From assembly GCA_021788025.1 (NCBI GenBank), contig JAJYLE010000003.1, positions 1-43,752 of the forward strand: 43,752 nt of DNA. The letters are read 5' to 3'. This DNA is from Nitrospirota bacterium (GTDB lineage Bacteria; Nitrospirota; Thermodesulfovibrionia; Thermodesulfovibrionales; JdFR-88). The notes under the pieces were generated by a model, which did no database searches, was not told the origin of the DNA, and worked only from the letters and a program-made list of their open reading frames with translations. The position numbers were made by a program, and so were the translations under genes. Shown in pieces: positions 26,484-33,459 of this stretch. How positions within the stretch are numbered: position 1 is the stretch's first letter; each line of letters starts with the position of its first letter.

Positions 26484-26729
26484 TCAGGCTGTAAGCACAC
26501 CAGCCTTTTCAAGCAGTTTTTTTACAGTGACAGTGGGCTGGGCCCCGTGCTTAAGCCACTTCAGGGCCTTTTCACGGTCAACATTGAACTCATAAGGGTT
26601 CTTTTTGGGGTCGTAGGTGCCGATAATCTCTACAAAAGGCCCGTCGCGCCTGGCCCTCGACTCAGCAACCACCACCCTGTAAAAGGGAGCTTTATGCTTC
26701 CCAAGTCTGGTCAATCTTATCTTTGTCAA
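26484..26729 (-). CDS. rpsP: 30S ribosomal protein S16
   Basis: Small-subunit assembly protein. The sequence [43 protein letters not shown] is the family signature, then [29 protein letters not shown]. 81 aa. The start is TTG with GGAGG 8 nt upstream. It leads the ribosomal-protein/tRNA-modification run and has its own promoter 41 bp before the start. Confidence 0.97.
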   Translation of the reverse strand: MTKIRLTRLGKHKAPFYRVVVAESRARRDGPFVEIIGTYDPKKNPYEFNVDREKALKWLKHGAQPTVTVKKLLEKAGVLTA

Positions 26730-26769
26730 AAGCTGAACCTCCGTTTAAACTCTTTTAAAATTGCCTACG

Positions 26770-26798
26770 ATTTTAATATATCCGCGCCATAAAGTAAA
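26770..26798 (-). promoter_or_regulatory. Promoter of the rpsP operon
   Basis: On the minus strand TTTACT, a 17-bp spacer, then TAAAAT. This gives a leader of about 34 nt that includes the rpsP Shine-Dalgarno. Spacing is ideal and hexamers are fair. Confidence 0.5.
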
Positions 26799-26802
26799 GC
26801 TT

Positions 26803-26817
26803 GGGCTTTTAAAGCCC
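26803..26817 (-). terminator. Possible weak terminator at the ccdA end
   Basis: GGGCTTTTAAAGCCC forms a 6-bp hairpin that includes the ccdA stop codon. On the minus strand it is followed by AAGCTTTACTTTAT, only partly U-rich. It could separate ccdA from the rpsP promoter just downstream. Confidence 0.35.
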
Positions 26818-27543
26818 GATGTCAATATTGGGGAAAAACCGGGACAGAAGCTTTATCTTATTGGACAAAAGCAGCACCCCGAAGCCCATCAGCACCACTC
26901 CGCTTGTAAGCATTATGTATTTCATGTGCTTCAGAAAACGCCTGGAGTAAAGCAGAAAGGAATTTATGGCCAGCCCGGCGGCAAGAAACGGCACGGCAAG
27001 GCCAAGTGAATAAGTGGCAAGCAGCTTAAGCCCGTAAGCTGCGGAGCCTTTGGAAGTGGCATAAAGCAGGATGCTGCCAAGTATCGGCCCGATGCACGGG
27101 GTCCATCCGGCGGCAAACGTCATGCCAATAACAAACGCGCCCAGATACCCCACGGGCCGCCCGTGCAGGTGTATCTTTCTCTCCCTCATAAGAAAATCCA
27201 GCTTTACTATGCCCGAGATGAAAAGGCCGAATATTATTACGAGCACTCCCCCAACAGTCCTTATCGTGCCCTCATATTCCATCAGCCACCGCCCTATCAT
27301 TGAAGAAGACGCGCCAAGGCCTATGAATATGCTGGAAAAGCCCAGCACAAAGGCAACCGAGTTGGCAAATGTAAGCCGCTTTATCCTGGCATGGTCCTGA
27401 ATGGAATCTTTCCCCGCCGTAAGGCTTTCAAATGAAAAACCTGTTATGAAGGACACATATGACGGTACAAGCGGCAAAACGCAGGGCGACAGGAACGACA
27501 GCAGGCCGGCCAGAAAGGCAAGAGGGAAACTTATGTCCTTCAT
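26809..27543 (-). CDS. ccdA: Cytochrome c biogenesis / thiol-disulfide transporter CcdA
   Basis: Inner-membrane protein that carries reducing equivalents from cytosolic thioredoxin to periplasmic partners for cytochrome c maturation or disulfide reduction. Six hydrophobic helices are visible. The two redox Cys lie in LLSFLSPCVLPLVPSYVSF (TM1) and AAGWTPCIGPILGSI (TM4), the CcdA signature. 244 aa. It overlaps mogA by 4 nt (ATGA). No ccsA, ccsB or resA is in the window, so the substrate pathway is not shown. Confidence 0.92.
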   Translation of the reverse strand: MKDISFPLAFLAGLLSFLSPCVLPLVPSYVSFITGFSFESLTAGKDSIQDHARIKRLTFANSVAFVLGFSSIFIGLGASSSMIGRWLMEYEGTIRTVGGVLVIIFGLFISGIVKLDFLMRERKIHLHGRPVGYLGAFVIGMTFAAGWTPCIGPILGSILLYATSKGSAAYGLKLLATYSLGLAVPFLAAGLAINSFLLYSRRFLKHMKYIMLTSGVVLMGFGVLLLSNKIKLLSRFFPNIDIGL

Positions 27544-28022
27544 GCCGCGCAGTCCTCACCGGAACCCCCGGCCTTTTCAACGGCGTGGGGGATTACATCA
27601 AGCACTGCTTCCAACCCTTCGCGCACAGCCGTGGGGCTGCCGGGCAGGTTTATTATCAGGCAGCACCCCCTGGTGCCGGCAACAGCCCTGGAAAGCATGG
27701 CCCTCTTTGTTTTTAAAAGGCCGTGCGCCCTAATCGCCTCCGGTATGCCGGGGATCTCTTTTTCAAGGATTTCTCTTGTCACCTCCGGGGTAATGTCCCT
27801 GGGGCCAAGCCCCGTGCCGCCCGTGGTTATTACAAGGTCCGCCAGCATGGCGTATTTTAACAATTGCTCCCTCAATATATCCTTTTCGTCCGGTATAAGC
27901 TCGTAATAATGGGTCTCTATGCCGGCCTGGCCAAGCATTTCCTTTATCACATCCGCGCTGGTGTCCTGCCGCTGCCCTGCGGCACCCTTATCGCTTAACG
28001 TGATTATCGCGGCCTTGATCAT
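27540..28022 (-). CDS. mogA: Molybdopterin adenylyltransferase (MogA/MoaB family)
   Basis: Activates molybdopterin by adenylylation before molybdenum insertion. The MPT-binding signature is clear: TTGGTGLGPRDITPEVT, and the C-terminus has LIINLPGSPTAVREGLEAVLDVIPHA. 160 aa, like MoaB/MogA single-domain proteins. It overlaps both neighbours by 4 nt, forming MOSC-mogA-ccdA. MogA and MoaB cannot be separated by sequence alone. Confidence 0.92.
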   Translation of the reverse strand: MIKAAIITLSDKGAAGQRQDTSADVIKEMLGQAGIETHYYELIPDEKDILREQLLKYAMLADLVITTGGTGLGPRDITPEVTREILEKEIPGIPEAIRAHGLLKTKRAMLSRAVAGTRGCCLIINLPGSPTAVREGLEAVLDVIPHAVEKAGGSGEDCAA

Positions 28023-28450
28023 AAAGGTGTAACCGGATCGCCTTTTTTAACGCGCCCGCCCCTGAGCACTTTTGCAAATATCCCTTCCCTGGGCATTATG
28101 CAGTCCCCCGCCAGCCTGTATATCTCGCATCTGGAATGGCACTTCTTGCCTATCTGCGTAATCTCAACCTCCGCCGGGCCGATCCTGAGCTTGTCCCCCA
28201 GTTTAAGGCCCGTCAGGTCTATTCCTTCTGTGGTAATGTTCTCGGCAAAATCCCCGGCGCCTACATCAAGCCCCTTTGCCTTCATCTTCCCGATGCTCTC
28301 CAACTGAAGGAGGCTTACCTGGCGGCCCCATTCTCCGGAGGCATGGGCGTCCCCTTCCATCCCGAAGCCCTCTTTCAGATGGCCTTCCGGAACGGGCGTT
28401 TTACGCATGCCCTTTTTTTCGCTAAGGTTTACAGATGCTACCTTTCCCAC
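28019..28450 (-). CDS. MOSC-domain protein
   Basis: MOSC domain (molybdenum cofactor sulfurase C-terminal type), expected to bind molybdenum cofactor or its sulfur via a Cys. Visible features: KVASVNLSEKKGMRKTPV at the start, FGMEGDAHASGEWGRQVSLLQ, GDFAENITTEGIDL and EITQIGKKCHSRCEIYRLAGDCIMPREGIF with the candidate Cys. I place the start at GTG 28450 (143 aa), not the TTG at 28471: relatives begin at about GKV..VN, and TATAAT lies 7 nt before this GTG. First of the MOSC-mogA-ccdA run. Confidence 0.85.
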   Translation of the reverse strand: MGKVASVNLSEKKGMRKTPVPEGHLKEGFGMEGDAHASGEWGRQVSLLQLESIGKMKAKGLDVGAGDFAENITTEGIDLTGLKLGDKLRIGPAEVEITQIGKKCHSRCEIYRLAGDCIMPREGIFAKVLRGGRVKKGDPVTPL

Positions 28451-28457
28451 AGAGCTT

Positions 28458-28463
28458 ATTATA
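28458..28463 (-). promoter_or_regulatory. Candidate -10 element of the MOSC gene
   Basis: A perfect TATAAT on the minus strand, 7 nt before GTG at 28450. The predicted RNA starts one nucleotide before the GTG. It lies inside the longer ORF-track version of the gene, which argues for the shorter protein. Confidence 0.55.
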
Positions 28464-28661
28464 CCCGCCAAGCCCCTCTTTTTTATATGTTCAAAGCAAA
28501 TTCCAATTTTTCAGCATTTGCGGGGGCTTAGCCACTTTTTTTGTTCAAGCTGTTCAATCTTTGCCATGGATTAGAATCCGCTTTCCCGGCGCAATTGCCT
28601 GAAAGAAGGGGCCGCAGGCCGGATGGGGGCCCGACACCGCCCATCTTAGCCTGGAAGGCCA

Positions 28662-28687
28662 TGACATTGTCAATATGACATGCGTCA
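28662..28687. promoter_or_regulatory. TGACA/TGTCA half-site cluster (operator-like)
   Basis: Four half-sites within 26 bp: TGACA, TGTCA, TGACA, CGTCA. The first two form an inverted repeat with a 1-bp spacer and the second and third form TGTCA-ATA-TGACA. This resembles a cooperative repressor or activator site. The regulator is unknown; the nearest genes concern molybdenum cofactor (MOSC-mogA) and a FeMo-cofactor-type protein. Confidence 0.4.
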
Positions 28688-28760
28688 GGGGGTTGATATC
28701 AATTCATTTTGAAAAAATCTGAAATTCAATACTCCTGCGGGTAGCAAACAATACATGAAA

Positions 28761-28784
28761 AAGGCCCTCCTATAATTAAAGGAG
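28761..28784 (-). terminator. Probable terminator of the NifX-like gene
   Basis: On the minus strand CTCCT, an 8-nt loop, AGGAG, extendable outward by a G-U and a C-G pair, then GGCC and TTTTT. It lies about 40 bp beyond the stop of the NifX/NifB-like gene. Confidence 0.45.
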
Positions 28785-28825
28785 AGTTCCCCTTCGAATG
28801 CTTTTTTTTTGCAGTCCACGCGTAT

Positions 28826-29176
28826 TCATTGGGCAAAACCGCTGTGGCCGGCGCAGTTGCGTTTAAAGTTAGGCAGGCTCTGGCGCTCGAATGCCTCCAG
28901 ATTTTTTTTTACCGTTCCTTTAATCGATTGCAAGGCCCCTATCCCCGCGTCCTCCAGTGCAACCACAACCCCATCGACCAGACTCTCAACGATCACAATG
29001 TCCACACGTTCACTTACCAAAGCCTTTAAGGGAATGCCCCCTTGCAATTCATTGTTTATAGTTTTTTTCTTTTTAGTTTTAGCATCAAAAATAAGCAGCG
29101 CAGGAGCTGAGCCGAAATCTTCATAGACCACGCTATCGAGGCCCTCATCTTTTTCGATTGGAAAGCAGAGTTTCAT
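28826..29176 (-). CDS. Dinitrogenase iron-molybdenum cofactor biosynthesis-domain protein (NifX/NifB-like)
   Basis: A 116-aa protein of the small Nitro_FeMo-Co family, ribonuclease H-like fold, members of which bind iron-sulfur or FeMo-cofactor precursors. Visible features: MKLCFPIEKDEGLDSVVYEDFGSAPALLIFD, then INNELQGGIPLKALVSERVDIVIVESL, GVVVALEDAGIGALQSIKGTVKKNLEAF, and a short C-terminal CAGH. Many relatives end in a Cys/His-rich tail of this sort. The usual HFG is DFG here. No nitrogenase genes are nearby, so a general metal or cluster role is more likely. It has a GGAG Shine-Dalgarno and a near-consensus promoter. Confidence 0.85.
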   Translation of the reverse strand: MKLCFPIEKDEGLDSVVYEDFGSAPALLIFDAKTKKKKTINNELQGGIPLKALVSERVDIVIVESLVDGVVVALEDAGIGALQSIKGTVKKNLEAFERQSLPNFKRNCAGHSGFAQ

Positions 29177-29202
29177 TGATTGTCTCCTTTTTTGCTTATA
29201 GG

Positions 29203-29231
29203 ATTATAAGAAAAAATAATCTTAAAGTCAA
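29203..29231 (-). promoter_or_regulatory. Near-consensus sigma-70 promoter of the NifX-like gene
   Basis: Minus strand: TTGACT, a 17-bp spacer, TATAAT. It predicts a leader of about 20 nt with AAGGAG before the ATG at 29176. This is among the strongest promoters in the window and lies in a markedly AT-rich patch. Confidence 0.75.
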
Positions 29232-29276
29232 TTTATAATTTTAAACATATTTAAATTAAAAAATCAGGAGGGCAAC

Positions 29277-29300
29277 ATGTCAAAACAGACTTCCGATTAA
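29277..29300 (+). other. Seven-codon mini-ORF with consensus Shine-Dalgarno
   Basis: ATG to TAA encodes MSKQTSD. It is preceded by AGGAGGG with 4-5 nt spacing, as good as any Shine-Dalgarno in the window, and a TATAAT on the plus strand at 29234-29239. It could be a leader peptide, the remnant of a deleted gene, or chance. No gene follows on the plus strand until 30535. Confidence 0.35.
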
Positions 29301-29377
29301 GCTGCCCCCCGGATGCTTTAGCCGGGCGGACTCGGGCATAATAACAAGACTGCCACGCCTGGCTCGCAATTACAATT

Positions 29378-30463
29378 TTACGGCAAAGCCGCTATAATCC
29401 CGCCGCCCAGCACCGCATCTCCATCATACAACACTGCGGACTGGCCTGGGGCCGGGGCCCACTGAGGCCCGTCCAGTTCTATCAGCAGTCCGTTTTCACC
29501 AGTCATTTGAACCAGCGCGGGCGCGGGGCGCATCATGGAGCGCACCTTCACGCCTGCCCTGAACGGCCATTTTGCCGGTTTGCTAAGCCAGTTTATACCA
29601 GACACTAACACCCTTTTTGAAAGGGCCTTTTCACGTTCCCCAACATAGATGGCGTTTTCAGAAGCATCTATCCTGTAAACATAAAGCGGCCGGGGCGGGC
29701 CGGGTGCAGGATTTTGCACGCGGAACCCCTTTCTCTGCCCTATTGTAAACGCGCAGACGCCTGAATGCGTGCCTATGCGCCTGCCGTCCTGGTAATATAC
29801 AGGCCCTTCCTTCATGGCTTCATGGCCAAGCTCTTTTAATGCCGTGCGGTAGTCATCCCCGCCGGTAAAGCATATCTCCTGGCTTTCCGGCTTATTGAAA
29901 ACCGGCAGCCCCGCCGCGTGCGCAATAGCCCGCACCTCCGCCTTTTTTAACTTTCCAAGCGGCAGGAGCAATCTTTCCAGTTCCTCTTTCTTCTGGGCAT
30001 AAAGGACATAGGACTGGTCCTTTGCCGGATCAAGCCCGGCAAGCAGCTTCACATCGCCATTATTCCGTTCGATCCTGGCGTAGTGGCCTGTGGCAATAAA
30101 CTCCGCGCCGCACTTCCCTGCCTCCTGAAGAAGCACGGGGAACTTCACGTGCATATTGCAAAGTATGCAGGGGTTGGGCGTAAGCCCGGCGGCATAGGAG
30201 CGGACGAAGGGGTTTATGACCTTTTCGATAAAAAGGTCCCTGGCATCCACAATTTTAAACGGCATGCCGATGGCTTCCGCAGTCCTGCCCGCCTCCTGGG
30301 CGGTCTCCAGGCTGCAACAGGAGCTTGCGCATGTTTTTGTTTTGCCCCTGTTTTCAAACATGAGGAGGCTTACGCCCTCAACTGCAAAGCCTTCCTTTTT
30401 CAAAAGCAGGGCGGCAACGGAAGAGTCCACCCCGCCGCTCATGCCAACTATTGCTTTGGGCAT
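29378..30463 (-). CDS. mnmA: tRNA-specific 2-thiouridylase MnmA
   Basis: Adds sulfur to U34 of tRNAs for Lys, Glu and Gln. The PP-loop ATPase motif is GMSGGVDSSVAALLL. The two catalytic Cys are visible in LTPNPCILCNMHVKF and in KPESQEICFTGG. Other family markers: DPAKDQSYVLYAQ and FTIGQRKGF. 361 aa, full length. A short extra Cys cluster, CASSCCSLETAQEA, follows strand 2, as in a subset of MnmA proteins. It is divergent from cysK/M across 71 bp. Confidence 0.95.
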   Translation of the reverse strand: MPKAIVGMSGGVDSSVAALLLKKEGFAVEGVSLLMFENRGKTKTCASSCCSLETAQEAGRTAEAIGMPFKIVDARDLFIEKVINPFVRSYAAGLTPNPCILCNMHVKFPVLLQEAGKCGAEFIATGHYARIERNNGDVKLLAGLDPAKDQSYVLYAQKKEELERLLLPLGKLKKAEVRAIAHAAGLPVFNKPESQEICFTGGDDYRTALKELGHEAMKEGPVYYQDGRRIGTHSGVCAFTIGQRKGFRVQNPAPGPPRPLYVYRIDASENAIYVGEREKALSKRVLVSGINWLSKPAKWPFRAGVKVRSMMRPAPALVQMTGENGLLIELDGPQWAPAPGQSAVLYDGDAVLGGGIIAALP

Positions 30464-30468
30464 TTTTT

Positions 30469-30474
30469 ATATTA
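30469..30474 (-). promoter_or_regulatory. Candidate -10 element of mnmA
   Basis: Minus strand TAATAT, 5 nt (AAAAA) before the mnmA ATG at 30463. No Shine-Dalgarno. Confidence 0.4.
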
Positions 30475-30518
30475 ACACCGCTTGGCAGGAAGCCGGGCGT
30501 GCCCTGCCGGCAATATGA

Positions 30519-30524
30519 TATTAT
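30519..30524 (+). promoter_or_regulatory. Candidate -10 element of cysK/M
   Basis: TATTAT, 10 nt before the ATG at 30535. It has a longer spacer than other members of the pattern, giving a leader of about 4 nt. No Shine-Dalgarno. Confidence 0.4.
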
Positions 30525-30534
30525 TGAACTCGCC

Positions 30535-31443
30535 ATGAGCGTTCTTGACTGCATAGGAAACACCCCGCTGGTCCATATACAAAACATTGCCCCCAATGGC
30601 AATGTGCGGGTGCTTACAAAGCTGGAGGGCTCAAACCCGGGCGGCTCCGTAAAAGACAGGATAGCCCTTTACATGGTGGAAGCCGCGGAAAAAGAGGGAA
30701 AACTTGGAAAAGACCGCGTAATCCTTGAAGCCACCTCCGGCAACACCGGCATAGGACTTGCCATGGTTGGGGCCGCAAAGGGCTACAAGGTAAAGCTCAC
30801 TATGCCGGAATGCGTAAGCATCGAAAGGCGGCGCACCCTGGAGGCATTGGGGGCAGAACTGCTCCTGAGCCCTGCAAACGAGGGAACGGATGGCGCAATC
30901 AGGCTTGCTAGAAGGATAATGGCGGAATCGCCGGAAACCTATTTCATGCCGGACCAGTTCAACAACCCCGCCAACATCCTTGCCCATTACGAGACCACCG
31001 GAAAAGAAATACTGGCCCAAACCGGTGGCGAGGTGACTTATTTTGTGGCCGGCATGGGCACCACCGGCACGCTGATGGGCGTTGCAAAAAGGCTGAGGGA
31101 ATACAACAGGGACATAAAAATAATCGGGGCGGAGCCGGTGCTGGGCCATAAGATACAGGGGCTTAAAAATATGACCGAGTCTATCATTCCGGGCATATTC
31201 AATCCCGGTGAGCTGGATGATAAATTCACCGTAAAGGACGAAGACGCATACGAAACCGCCAGGATACTGGCCACCAGGGAAGGGCTTTTCGTGGGCATGT
31301 CCAGCGGGGCCGCGGTTTCGGCCGCCCTTGCGCTTGCCAAAAAGCTGGATAAAGGGACTATCGTCACAGTATTGCCCGACAGGGGCGACAGGTATCTGTC
31401 TACCGTCCTCTTCGCCTCGGTCTGCGGCAAATGCCCGCCTTAA
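30535..31443 (+). CDS. Cysteine synthase (O-acetylserine sulfhydrylase, CysK/CysM family)
   Basis: PLP enzyme making cysteine from O-acetylserine and sulfide or thiosulfate. The start ATG at 30535 was chosen because the family begins just before IGNTPLV; the ORF-track version adds 28 unsupported codons. The PLP Lys is in KLEGSNPGGSVKDRIA, followed by the substrate loop EATSGNTGIGLAM, the phosphate-binding AGMGTTGTLMG, and the C-terminal FVGMSSGAAVSAAL and LPDRGDRYLSTVLF. The KLEG..PGGSVKDR context is closer to CysM than to CysK, but I do not insist. 302 aa. Divergent from mnmA, a sulfur-transfer enzyme that needs cysteine-derived sulfur. Confidence 0.92.
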   Translation: MSVLDCIGNTPLVHIQNIAPNGNVRVLTKLEGSNPGGSVKDRIALYMVEAAEKEGKLGKDRVILEATSGNTGIGLAMVGAAKGYKVKLTMPECVSIERRRTLEALGAELLLSPANEGTDGAIRLARRIMAESPETYFMPDQFNNPANILAHYETTGKEILAQTGGEVTYFVAGMGTTGTLMGVAKRLREYNRDIKIIGAEPVLGHKIQGLKNMTESIIPGIFNPGELDDKFTVKDEDAYETARILATREGLFVGMSSGAAVSAALALAKKLDKGTIVTVLPDRGDRYLSTVLFASVCGKCPP

Positions 31444-31467
31444 AAGCTTCCCTGCCTTGTATCTCCG

Positions 31468-33438
31468 CTAAATATAAAAAGCAGCCAGTATCGAAAGCGC
31501 AAGTGTCCCGGACCATCCAAAAAGGACTGCCCTTGCCACGTTAAGCTTTTTCAGTTTCAGCCAATCATTAGCGCCGCCCATTGCGGCTGCAAAGGCCAGC
31601 GACAGCGGCATCTCAAGCGACAGGCCGTAAAACGCCTTTGGTATTGCGTAATATGGTTTTTGCAATGCAAGCGTTATTATTACAAATCCAAAAAGACACA
31701 CTGAAGAAACGATCAGCAGCCCTGCCGGGCTGCCCTGCGTTATGAAATCCCTGAAAGCAAGGCAAAGGCCTGCCAGCAACAGGATGGCGGCAGGCACCGA
31801 AAGCAGATAGACCAGCGACATGAAACTGTAATTCCACCCGGGCCTGGCCGCATAAGCGGTGCCGCTGAAAAGCCCGTCGCCCCACATAGTGGAATATATG
31901 CCGTCCCAGAAAGAATGGAAGCCCGAAAAAAACGGGGCCGTAAACACCATGCCAAACCGGGTAAAATATTTGATCGAGTGATAGCCGGGGTCCATCCACC
32001 ATCTGCCGCCGAAAGCAATGTCCATATTCGTAATGGCGGGGTTGCCCAGATATATCCAGTTCCGGATATAAAACCAGCCGCACACCAGGAAGGCGGCAAT
32101 AAGCGCTCCCGCAATAAGACCGGCCGTCCTGCGCAGGCCCGCCTTCTTTTTTATGCAATCTGCAATAAGCGCAAGCAGGATGGCGGGCGTCAGTACAAAT
32201 GCGGTCATCTTGGCAAGAAGGGTCATTCCAAGCAGAATCCCAAGAATTATAAACGGCCCGGCCGATGGCTTTTGTTTTTTCATAATCCAGAAGGCGCATA
32301 CCAGGGTGGCCGACGCCAGCGCCGCCGCAAATGACTCATTGGAAATGTACTGTGAGATATAAATATTCATGGGCAGGAGGCCCGCGAAAACAACGGCTGC
32401 CGCGCGTTTTGCAGCATCTCCGGGAAATACCAGGCCGGAGGCGATATAGGCAAGCGCTGCCTGGGCCGTCCCGCTTGCAAAGGAGATCATTTTCACGCCG
32501 TAAAATGAATAAGACATGTTCCCCCACAATGAGTAAACAAGCTTGTAAACCGCCGATGCAATGGCATAGAACAAAGGGGGGTTGTACATCTCCCATCCGT
32601 CCGTGGCAAGCGGCAGGCCGCCGCCGTCAACCAGGCGTTTCAGATATGCTATATGCCCGGACACGTCAAATCCCCGCCACCATGGCAGCCTGGGCAGGTT
32701 GTGCACAAACACATACACAAGGGCCAGAACCACGATTACAAGCGCCCCACCCGGCAGCGCCCTTTGCTTAAGGACGCCTTTCAAGGCCGGCAGCCTGAAA
32801 AGCAGAAAAGCGCCCATGGAAGCCAAAAAGAACAACGCCAGCCAGGAAAACTTCGAGGCCATGGAAGCCCACGGGCCGGGGTCCTTGAAAGATACGGGGT
32901 TTGGCAAAGTGTCATCGGCTATCACGGCCCGCACTGGCCTGAAGCTGTTCAAGGGGACCAGCCGCCATGAGGCGTCGCTGCCTATATGCGGGTTAAGTCC
33001 GTTGACGCTCAGCCATAAAAGCGGCGGGCCGTTGACATTGCCAACATATGCGATTATCGAATTCTCCGCGTTCCTTTTCAGATAGCCGGTAATATCGAAA
33101 CTGCCGGTTTTTTTCCAGTCCCCGGTGTTTTTTTCAAACCCATGTATAAGTACACCGTTTACATAAAGGGCATACGAACCAAAAGCCCTTACCCTTAACA
33201 GCACTCTTGCGGGGGGCTGGCTGACAGGAAAATTTTTCATGAACTCCACGGTCATTGCGTCGGCCAGGCGGCTTATATGGGATTCAGGGGGACTGCCAAT
33301 CCATCGCCCCCCGGGCCTCTGCGTTAAAAACGGGAAGTACGGCGAGCTTGACGCCTCAAAAAAAAGCACGAACACAGGGATGGCAATAACAATGACGGCG
33401 ACGGCGCCCAGAAGGACAACCCTCTTTCGGAAAAAAAT
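31468..33438 (-). CDS. GT-C membrane glycosyltransferase with N-terminal beta-sandwich domain; probable AUU start
   Basis: Polytopic GT-C type transferase (dolichyl-phosphate-sugar family) at the end of the glycan cluster. The ORF track begins at GTG 33375, in the middle of a membrane helix. The same frame upstream gives ATT at 33438 and a complete signal anchor, FFRKRVVLLGAVAVIVIAIPV, 9 nt after GGAAGGAGG, so I start there (656 aa). After TM1 comes a periplasmic beta-sandwich (about residues 60-160) with LRVRAFGSYALYVNGVLIHGFEKNTGDWKKTGSFDITGYL, resembling N-terminal domains of alpha-L-rhamnosidases. Then a GT-C core with GFDVSGHIAYLKRLVDGG (loop-1 Asp) and MYNPPLFYAIA. Substrate is unknown. 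Confidence 0.75.
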   Translation of the reverse strand: MFFRKRVVLLGAVAVIVIAIPVFVLFFEASSSPYFPFLTQRPGGRWIGSPPESHISRLADAMTVEFMKNFPVSQPPARVLLRVRAFGSYALYVNGVLIHGFEKNTGDWKKTGSFDITGYLKRNAENSIIAYVGNVNGPPLLWLSVNGLNPHIGSDASWRLVPLNSFRPVRAVIADDTLPNPVSFKDPGPWASMASKFSWLALFFLASMGAFLLFRLPALKGVLKQRALPGGALVIVVLALVYVFVHNLPRLPWWRGFDVSGHIAYLKRLVDGGGLPLATDGWEMYNPPLFYAIASAVYKLVYSLWGNMSYSFYGVKMISFASGTAQAALAYIASGLVFPGDAAKRAAAVVFAGLLPMNIYISQYISNESFAAALASATLVCAFWIMKKQKPSAGPFIILGILLGMTLLAKMTAFVLTPAILLALIADCIKKKAGLRRTAGLIAGALIAAFLVCGWFYIRNWIYLGNPAITNMDIAFGGRWWMDPGYHSIKYFTRFGMVFTAPFFSGFHSFWDGIYSTMWGDGLFSGTAYAARPGWNYSFMSLVYLLSVPAAILLLAGLCLAFRDFITQGSPAGLLIVSSVCLFGFVIITLALQKPYYAIPKAFYGLSLEMPLSLAFAAAMGGANDWLKLKKLNVARAVLFGWSGTLALSILAAFYI

Positions 33439-33447
33439 TGGGGGGAT

Positions 33448-33456
33448 CCTCCTTCC
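33448..33456 (-). promoter_or_regulatory. Near-perfect Shine-Dalgarno before an ATT start
   Basis: GGAAGGAGG on the minus strand in the 21-nt gap after the flippase-like gene. The next in-frame codon at normal distance (9 nt) is ATT at 33438. No ATG, GTG or TTG in any frame is well spaced from it. Confidence 0.7.
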
Positions 33457-33459
33457 CTG

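Larger units (their letters stand above)
28472..28825. other. Gene-poor intergenic stretch (354 bp)
   Basis: No convincing gene. It holds a tiny minus-strand ORF (28567-28511, 18 codons, no good Shine-Dalgarno), a cluster of TGACA/TGTCA half-sites at 28662-28687 and a probable terminator at 28761-28784. A GC-rich part (about 28600-28660) could fold but matches no RNA class I know. Confidence 0.6.

Noticed and set aside
28511-28567. 18-codon minus-strand ORF (MAKIEQLEQKKWLSPRKC) upstream of the MOSC gene
   Set aside because: No good ribosome-binding site, and the MOSC mRNA appears to start downstream of it; noted only within the intergenic entry.
28565-28600. tRNA-like anticodon arm (GGATTCTAATCC) in the intergenic region
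   Set aside because: Loop size is wrong and no acceptor, D or T arm can be built around it.
28745-28828. TGA stop of the NifX-like gene as a second selenocysteine codon
   Set aside because: The frame stays open beyond TGA, but the downstream residues resemble no family sequence, the protein already ends in its usual Cys/His tail, and a probable terminator follows.
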